Positions 5,288 through 8,899 of a stretch of 8,899 nt of DNA are shown here, one piece after another. The stretch is from Lachnospiraceae bacterium (lineage in GTDB: Bacteria > Bacillota > Clostridia > Lachnospirales > Lachnospiraceae). How positions within the stretch are numbered: the first letter of the stretch is position 1; each line of letters begins with the position of its first letter. The translations under genes and the position numbers were made by a program. Where the stretch lies: positions 1-8,899 of the forward strand of contig VSOC01000138.1 of the NCBI GenBank assembly GCA_009774615.1. Reading direction: 5' to 3'. The notes under the pieces were generated by a model. It did no database searches, was not told the origin of the DNA, and was given only the letters and a program-made list of their open reading frames with translations.

Positions 5288-5338
5288 GTAAAACAAAGTT
5301 AGTGTACCGGCACACCAGAATGTTTGTATTTGTTTTAC
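5288..5338 (+). promoter_or_regulatory. Inverted-repeat structure in the leader of the sigma operon
   Basis: GTAAAACAAA at 5288-5297 is perfectly inverted as TTTGTTTTAC at 5329-5338. A smaller stem inside pairs GTGT at 5302-5305 with ACAC at 5312-5315. The outer stem would start within a few bases of the predicted transcription start and end 14 bases before the TAGGAG ribosome-binding site (5353-5358). It could stabilise the mRNA 5' end, regulate translation or bind a protein. No run of T follows, so it is not an obvious terminator. Confidence 0.5.
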
Positions 5339-5365
5339 CAATCATATGCGCGTAGGAGAAGGCTG

Positions 5366-5872
5366 ATGAAAAGCAGTGAAATAAAGTTTTGGATACAGAA
5401 AGCGCAAAGGCGTGATAAAGATGCATTTACCGAATTAATGGAGTTTTATATGAAAGATATGTACAGAACTGCCATTGCAATTCTAATGAATGAAGAAGAT
5501 GCAGCAGATGCTCTTCAGGATACCATCCTTACTTGTTGGGAAAAGTTATATACCTTAAAGAAACCAGAGTTTTTTAAGACATGGATGACAAGGGTACTGA
5601 TCAACCATTGCTGTGATATGAAAAGAAAAAATGCGGTTTATAAGGATATAGAATCCTGTGAGGAACCGTCAAAGTGCGATGAGTATAATCTTGAATTAAA
5701 GGAAGCCTATGCTTCGGTCAATGAACGTTATCGGCTGCCTCTGGAATTGTATTACAGCCAGGGATTTAAGATGAGAGAAATTGCGGAAATACTGTCATTG
5801 CCGGTAAATACCATTAAGACGAGGATTTCAAGAGGAAGGAAAGAACTGGAAGAGTACTATCGCGGTTGTTAG
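5366..5872 (+). CDS. ECF-type RNA polymerase sigma factor (sigma-70 family)
   Basis: This 168-residue protein is an extracytoplasmic-function sigma factor that directs RNA polymerase to stress-type promoters. Sigma region 2 spans about 18-85: DAFTELMEFYMKDMYRTAI, then the acidic NEEDAADALQDTIL segment and FKTWMTRVLINHCCDMKRK, the -10 recognition part. Region 4 spans about 115-165: RYRLPLELYYSQGFKMREI and LPVNTIKTRISRGRKELE, a helix-turn-helix for the -35 element. Length is normal. The start is set by TAGGAG (5353-5358) 7 bases upstream; the open frame extends further up only through the leader hairpin. An ECF promoter lies upstream and the anti-sigma gene follows 10 bases after its stop. The signal it senses is not visible. 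Confidence 0.95.
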   Translation: MKSSEIKFWIQKAQRRDKDAFTELMEFYMKDMYRTAIAILMNEEDAADALQDTILTCWEKLYTLKKPEFFKTWMTRVLINHCCDMKRKNAVYKDIESCEEPSKCDEYNLELKEAYASVNERYRLPLELYYSQGFKMREIAEILSLPVNTIKTRISRGRKELEEYYRGC

Positions 5873-5882
5873 GAGGGTAGCC

Positions 5883-7034
5883 ATGTCAAATCATAGAAAG
5901 ATATTTTCTGAAGAAGTAGAATTGTCGGAAATTGTGCTGAAGAAAACCAATCAGGCTTTTGCAAGAATTAAGCAGGAGGACACTGGTTATATGAAAAGGA
6001 CAACAACAGAAGGCAGGAAATTATTTAAAACACAGGCTGCGGTTATGGCAGGTGTCTGTGTTTTGGCGATCAGCAGTGTAAGTGCCGCTGCTGCGATTCA
6101 CCATTACTGGGGAAGGGGCATGAAGGGAAATATTCAGGCATCGGATATACAGCAGCAGGTGCTTACGGAAAAGAAGATAGCAAAAGTGTATAACGAAGAA
6201 CCGGATGCTTCCATGCTGGCGGTGACGGACAGCGGCATTACCATAAAGCCGGATACGATTGTTGTGGATGATCGATTTGCTTATATGACATTTAACATTT
6301 CCGGCTATCATGTGGCAGAAGGGATGGAACCGGGGTTTGAAACGGTAGACGTGTACCAGGGAGATAATCCAGAGGATGAAAACGCATGGGTGAATATGAG
6401 CGGGAGCATGTATGATGGTATTATCCCTAATGAAAATGGAATACCGGTGTATGAAGACGGAACCGCGATAGGGTTTGATGAAGAGGGAAAAACGATCTGT
6501 CATTATACGGATGAGAATGGAAATATGGAATATATTATTCAGGCAAGTATTGCAAATGAGAATGATTCGTTTCTTGGAAAGATAATGCATGTTAATTTTA
6601 AAAATCTGGGAACTCTTTATAAAGCAGAATTTACTCCAGCGGTTGAGGGAAATTGGAATTTTAACATAACGCTTCCGAATGTAAGCTCGGCACAGGATAT
6701 TTGGGTAAATCAAAAAATTGCAGGAACGGATTTTACGATGGAGAGTGTTAATATTTCGCCGATTTCGATGAAAGTTAATTATTCGGTCGGCACGGCTCCG
6801 GCAGAAAATGAAGATAATCTTGACATTCCGCAGGTTGCAGGTGTAGTGCTGAAAGATGGAACAAGATTACCTTATTTAACGGATGGCGGAGGAGTTAGGT
6901 ATACGGATGACAGTAAGAGAAATGCGTATCATATAGCAGGATATGATCGGGTAATTGATGTTGATGCGGTAGCGGCGCTCATTGTGTGGACTTTCTGTGA
7001 AAATGAAATGGTTGAGATACCTATTTCACAGTAA
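5883..7034 (+). CDS. Membrane-anchored anti-sigma factor, DUF4179-like
   Basis: This 383-residue protein most likely sequesters the sigma factor encoded just upstream. A cytoplasmic N-terminal segment (1-49, rich in charged residues) would hold the sigma factor. A single membrane helix covers about 50-72 (QAAVMAGVCVLAISSVSAAA), and a large outside domain follows. The residues just after the helix and the conserved-looking ITIKPDTIVVDDRFAYMTFN stretch fit the DUF4179 domain found in many Clostridial anti-sigma proteins. The C-terminal two thirds are beta-rich, acidic and Asn-rich, with no enzyme motif I recognise. The ribosome-binding site AGGAGGG (5871-5877) overlaps the sigma stop codon, suggesting translational coupling. 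How the signal releases sigma (proteolysis or ligand binding) cannot be read from the sequence. Confidence 0.85.
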   Translation: MSNHRKIFSEEVELSEIVLKKTNQAFARIKQEDTGYMKRTTTEGRKLFKTQAAVMAGVCVLAISSVSAAAAIHHYWGRGMKGNIQASDIQQQVLTEKKIAKVYNEEPDASMLAVTDSGITIKPDTIVVDDRFAYMTFNISGYHVAEGMEPGFETVDVYQGDNPEDENAWVNMSGSMYDGIIPNENGIPVYEDGTAIGFDEEGKTICHYTDENGNMEYIIQASIANENDSFLGKIMHVNFKNLGTLYKAEFTPAVEGNWNFNITLPNVSSAQDIWVNQKIAGTDFTMESVNISPISMKVNYSVGTAPAENEDNLDIPQVAGVVLKDGTRLPYLTDGGGVRYTDDSKRNAYHIAGYDRVIDVDAVAALIVWTFCENEMVEIPISQ

Positions 7035-7041
7035 ACCATCA

Positions 7042-7126
7042 TGCGCCCACAAGCAGTCGCACCACCATAGATGAAAGTCTGCTGGGCGCACTTGGAATAC
7101 CTGAATTGAATCGCCTAGTCGGCGAT
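7042..7126. repeat. Two-hairpin structured intergenic element, possibly another dispersed repeat
   Basis: TGCGCCCA (7042-7049) plus GCAG (7053-7056) pairs with CTGC (7079-7082) plus TGGGCGCA (7083-7090), a 12-bp stem with a 3-base bulge. A second hairpin follows: ATCGCC (7110-7115), a 5-base loop, then GGCGAT (7121-7126), followed by GGACTTTT. This second hairpin and its tail resemble the AATCGCC...GATGG..TTTTT core of the palindromic repeat read on the minus strand (8867-8891), though only loosely. It could be a distantly related repeat, a structured RNA 3' end or a terminator. It starts 8 bases after the anti-sigma stop codon. Confidence 0.55.
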
Positions 7127-7153
7127 GGACTTTTACAGTAAAAAGATAAAGGA

Positions 7154-7187
7154 AGGACGGCTGTGTAGTTTTGACCACAGCCGTCCT
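7154..7187. terminator. Bidirectional hairpin between convergent anti-sigma and argG genes
   Basis: A perfect 12-bp stem pairs AGGACGGCTGTG at 7154-7165 with CACAGCCGTCCT at 7176-7187 around a 10-base loop. The T-rich tracts beyond it are imperfect on both sides (GTTTG on the plus strand, TATCTTTTT somewhat further out on the minus). Its place between two converging genes suggests it stops transcripts from both. The remaining intergenic bases (7188-7271) are A/T-rich, with two CGAAATTTTTT copies at 7219-7229 and 7232-7242 and nothing else I can name. Confidence 0.8.
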
Positions 7188-7271
7188 GTTTGATTCTGTC
7201 CAGAGTAAATATTCTAAACGAAATTTTTTAGCGAAATTTTTTTAATGAATTTACCTTAACGAATTTTCTTA

Positions 7272-8492
7272 TTATTTCGCTTCATTTTCTGCCAGCTTCA
7301 TTGCACGAACCTTTAAGGGAAGGCCGAATAAGGTGATAAAGCCGGTGGCGTCGTGGTGATCGTATAAATCGCCGGTGGTAAAGGAAGCTAAGGACTCGCT
7401 GTATAAGGAGTAGGGGGAGGTGGTTCCGGCTTTGATGATATTGCCCTTGTAAAGCTTGAACTTCACTTCTCCGGTTACATATTCCTGGGTGGATTCTACG
7501 AATGCCTGAACAGCTTCACGCAGAGGGGTGAACCATTTACCTTCGTAGACGATCTGCGCCATTTTATTGCCCATATCTTTTTTTACTTCCATGGTGGCGC
7601 GGTCAAGGACGAGTTCCTCGAGCTGCTGGTGGGCTTCCATTAAAATCGTTCCGCCTGGGGTTTCATAGACACCTCTGGATTTCATGCCGACGACGCGGTT
7701 TTCTACAATATCAACGATGCCGATGCCGTGCTTTCCGCCCAGTGCATTTAATTTGCGGATAATGTCGGAAACCTTCATCTTCTCGCCGTTGACGCTGGTG
7801 GGAACGCCTTTTTCAAAGGTCATGGTAACATATTCGCCTTCGTCCGGGGCTTCCTCGGGGGTTACGCCAAGAACCAGCATGTGTTTGAAGTTGGGTTCAT
7901 TTGCCGGATCTTCCAGCTCAAGACCTTCATGGCTGATGTGCCAGAGGTTGCGGTCGCGGCTGTAGCTGCTGTCCGCAGAAAACGGAAGGTCGATGCCTTT
8001 TTCCTTGCAGTAAGCCATCTCGTCCTCGCGGGACTGGAACGTCCACACGTCGGTCATACGCCAGGGGGCAATGATTTTTAAGTCGGGGGCAAGGGCTTTG
8101 ATGCCAAGTTCAAAACGGATCTGGTCATTTCCCTTTCCGGTAGCGCCGTGGCAGATTGCGGTAGCACCTTCCTTGCGGGCAACTTCTACTAAACGCTTGG
8201 CGATAGCGGGGCGGGCCATGGAGGTTCCTAATAAGTATTTATTTTCATAGACGGCATTTGCTTTAACACAGGGCATGATGTAGTTGTCGCAGAAGTCGTC
8301 GGTTAAGTCTTCGATATACAGCTTGGCAGCACCGGATAATTTTGCACGTTCCTCTAATCCGTCTAATTCGTCGCCCTGTCCGCAGTCGATGCAGCAGCAG
8401 ATGACGTCGTAGTCAAAATGCTCTTTCAGCCATGGAATGATTGCGGTGGTATCCAGACCGCCGGAATAGGCAAGTACAACTTTCTCTTTCAT
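7272..8492 (-). CDS. argG: Argininosuccinate synthase
   Basis: This cytoplasmic enzyme joins citrulline and aspartate, using ATP, to give argininosuccinate, the penultimate step of arginine synthesis. The 406 residues are of normal length. The N-terminal nucleotide-binding P-loop SGGLDT is at 10-15. The citrulline/aspartate-binding segments follow: YLLGTSMARP at about 87-96, HGATGKGNDQIRFE at 115-128 and SRDRNLWHISHEG at 178-190. The C-terminal multimerisation region is complete. The start is supported by AGGAGG (plus-strand 8501-8506) with 8-base spacing. argH, its common partner, is not downstream; the gene converges on the anti-sigma gene instead, so argG appears to be transcribed alone. 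Confidence 0.98.
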   Translation of the reverse strand: MKEKVVLAYSGGLDTTAIIPWLKEHFDYDVICCCIDCGQGDELDGLEERAKLSGAAKLYIEDLTDDFCDNYIMPCVKANAVYENKYLLGTSMARPAIAKRLVEVARKEGATAICHGATGKGNDQIRFELGIKALAPDLKIIAPWRMTDVWTFQSREDEMAYCKEKGIDLPFSADSSYSRDRNLWHISHEGLELEDPANEPNFKHMLVLGVTPEEAPDEGEYVTMTFEKGVPTSVNGEKMKVSDIIRKLNALGGKHGIGIVDIVENRVVGMKSRGVYETPGGTILMEAHQQLEELVLDRATMEVKKDMGNKMAQIVYEGKWFTPLREAVQAFVESTQEYVTGEVKFKLYKGNIIKAGTTSPYSLYSESLASFTTGDLYDHHDATGFITLFGLPLKVRAMKLAENEAK

Positions 8493-8609
8493 ATGAAATT
8501 CCTCCTGTATTTGGTGTTATTTGCTTTTTTATGTGATATTTCCTGCGTAAGTTTTCTGGCAGGTGTCTGCTTTTTGGTGGGGTTTTGCAAAGAAAAGTAG
8601 ACGGGTATA

Positions 8610-8638
8610 AATATACAACAGAATGAAGGAAAATGCAA
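8610..8638 (-). promoter_or_regulatory. Candidate sigma-A promoter of argG
   Basis: On the minus strand TTGCAT (8633-8638) and TATATT (8610-8615) are 17 bases apart, with the start of transcription expected near 8603 and a leader of about 110 bases. GTATA-AA-TATAC (8605-8616) is a short inverted repeat over the -10, a possible regulator site. No T-box features were seen in the leader. Confidence 0.5.
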
Positions 8639-8709
8639 GAGGTAAACGGAAAAAAGATTTTTTTGTGTTTTTCGAGATGTCTGCGCAGGTGTATAAATTG
8701 GAGTTAAGG

Positions 8710-8730
8710 AATATTTTTTGAAAAAATATT
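8710..8730. promoter_or_regulatory. A/T-only palindrome upstream of argG
   Basis: AATATTTTTT (8710-8719) and AAAAAATATT (8721-8730) are perfectly inverted around one base. It directly abuts the candidate ARG boxes. It could be a regulator site, an A-tract bend or a weak hairpin. Pure A/T composition makes chance more likely than for a mixed sequence. Confidence 0.4.
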
Positions 8731-8763
8731 GCATATTATGCATTAAAAGTGTATAATTATGAA
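8730..8763. promoter_or_regulatory. Candidate tandem ARG boxes (ArgR/AhrC operator) for argG
   Basis: TGCATATTATGCA (8730-8742) and TGTATAATTATGAA (8750-8763) each resemble the arginine-repressor half-palindrome pattern TGNAT-W3/4-ATNCA. Their centres are about 20.5 bp apart, close to the 21 bp usual for paired ARG boxes. They lie about 90-120 bp upstream of the candidate -35 and 240-270 bp from the argG start, further than usual, and the first box has a 3-base rather than 4-base centre. Confidence 0.4.
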
Positions 8764-8823
8764 ATCTTGATGCAAAGTATAGGGTAAGGATTTGGAAATT
8801 ATGGGATGAGAAGGATGATTTTT

Positions 8824-8899
8824 GTTACTGTTCACACGTTCACAGCAACAGGCAAAAATCCATGAAAATCGCCTTCGTCGATGGGATTTTTGCTCACTG
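8824..8899 (-). repeat. Palindromic MITE-like repeat, right-end copy (inverted)
   Basis: The reverse complement of 8823-8899 is identical to 1-77. The element edge GTTACTGTTCAC is at 8824-8835, facing argG, and the two hairpins follow toward the contig end. It lies over 300 bases upstream of argG on the far side of the argG regulatory region. The stretch 8764-8823 between the two holds no gene or named site that I can see. Confidence 0.85.

Noticed and set aside
6021..6713. 230-codon minus-strand ORF opposite the anti-sigma gene
   Set aside because: It is antisense to a well-supported gene with a good ribosome-binding site, and its Ile/His/Arg-rich translation shows no domain.
8493..8609. 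T-box riboswitch in the argG leader
   Set aside because: No T-box consensus (TGGNACCGCG-like) and no terminator/antiterminator pair was found in the leader.
1..8899. The whole window as a transposon with 77-bp terminal inverted repeats
   Set aside because: The content includes dnaJ, a deacylase and argG with no transposase linked to the ends, and part of the same repeat occurs internally. A dispersed repeat that broke the assembly explains it better.

Overview
The window looks like a complete short contig from a Clostridia genome, most likely Lachnospiraceae. I infer this from the proteins: a Firmicutes-type DnaJ, an ECF sigma factor paired with a DUF4179-like anti-sigma protein, an Rpn/PD-(D/E)XK family protein of the type abundant in Lachnospiraceae, a DUF6462/excisionase-like small protein, and serine- and tyrosine-recombinase remnants. 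No rRNA or tRNA is present to fix the taxon. Both ends carry the same 77-base sequence in opposite orientation. It is part of a palindromic repeat with a third, partial copy at 2620-2736.

Layout. 1-2079 is core chromosome: the repeat, a leader with a hairpin, dnaJ, a strong intrinsic terminator, then a YbaK/EbsC-type aminoacyl-tRNA deacylase gene. 2080-5231 is a mobile-element graveyard: short tandem and direct repeats, an excisionase-like gene, a truncated ORF running into the repeat, a large serine recombinase reduced by deletions and a frameshift, the first 19 codons of a tyrosine integrase, an apparently intact Rpn-family nuclease gene with its own promoter and terminator, a 30-codon remnant resembling the start of an ArdC-like protein, and two overlapping reading frames broken by single stop codons. 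5253-7034 is a compact regulatory operon: a candidate ECF promoter, a leader with a perfect 10-bp inverted repeat, an ECF sigma factor gene and a membrane-anchored anti-sigma gene. 7035-7271 is a convergent intergenic region with three hairpins. 7272-8492 is argG on the minus strand, preceded by a leader with a promoter and candidate arginine-repressor boxes.

How the genes work together. The clearest functional unit is the sigma/anti-sigma pair: the sigma factor probably recognises its own TGAAAC/CGTC promoter and is held by the membrane protein encoded 10 bases downstream. DnaJ (protein folding), YbaK (tRNA proofreading) and ArgG (arginine synthesis) are independent housekeeping units. The central debris appears to be layered: pieces of at least two kinds of recombinase sit beside a small repeat element whose end now supplies the stop codon of the serine recombinase remnant.

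The most interesting unexplained item is that repeat. Comparing its copies suggests a non-coding element of roughly 130 bp with 12-bp terminal inverted repeats, present at least three times on or bordering this contig.
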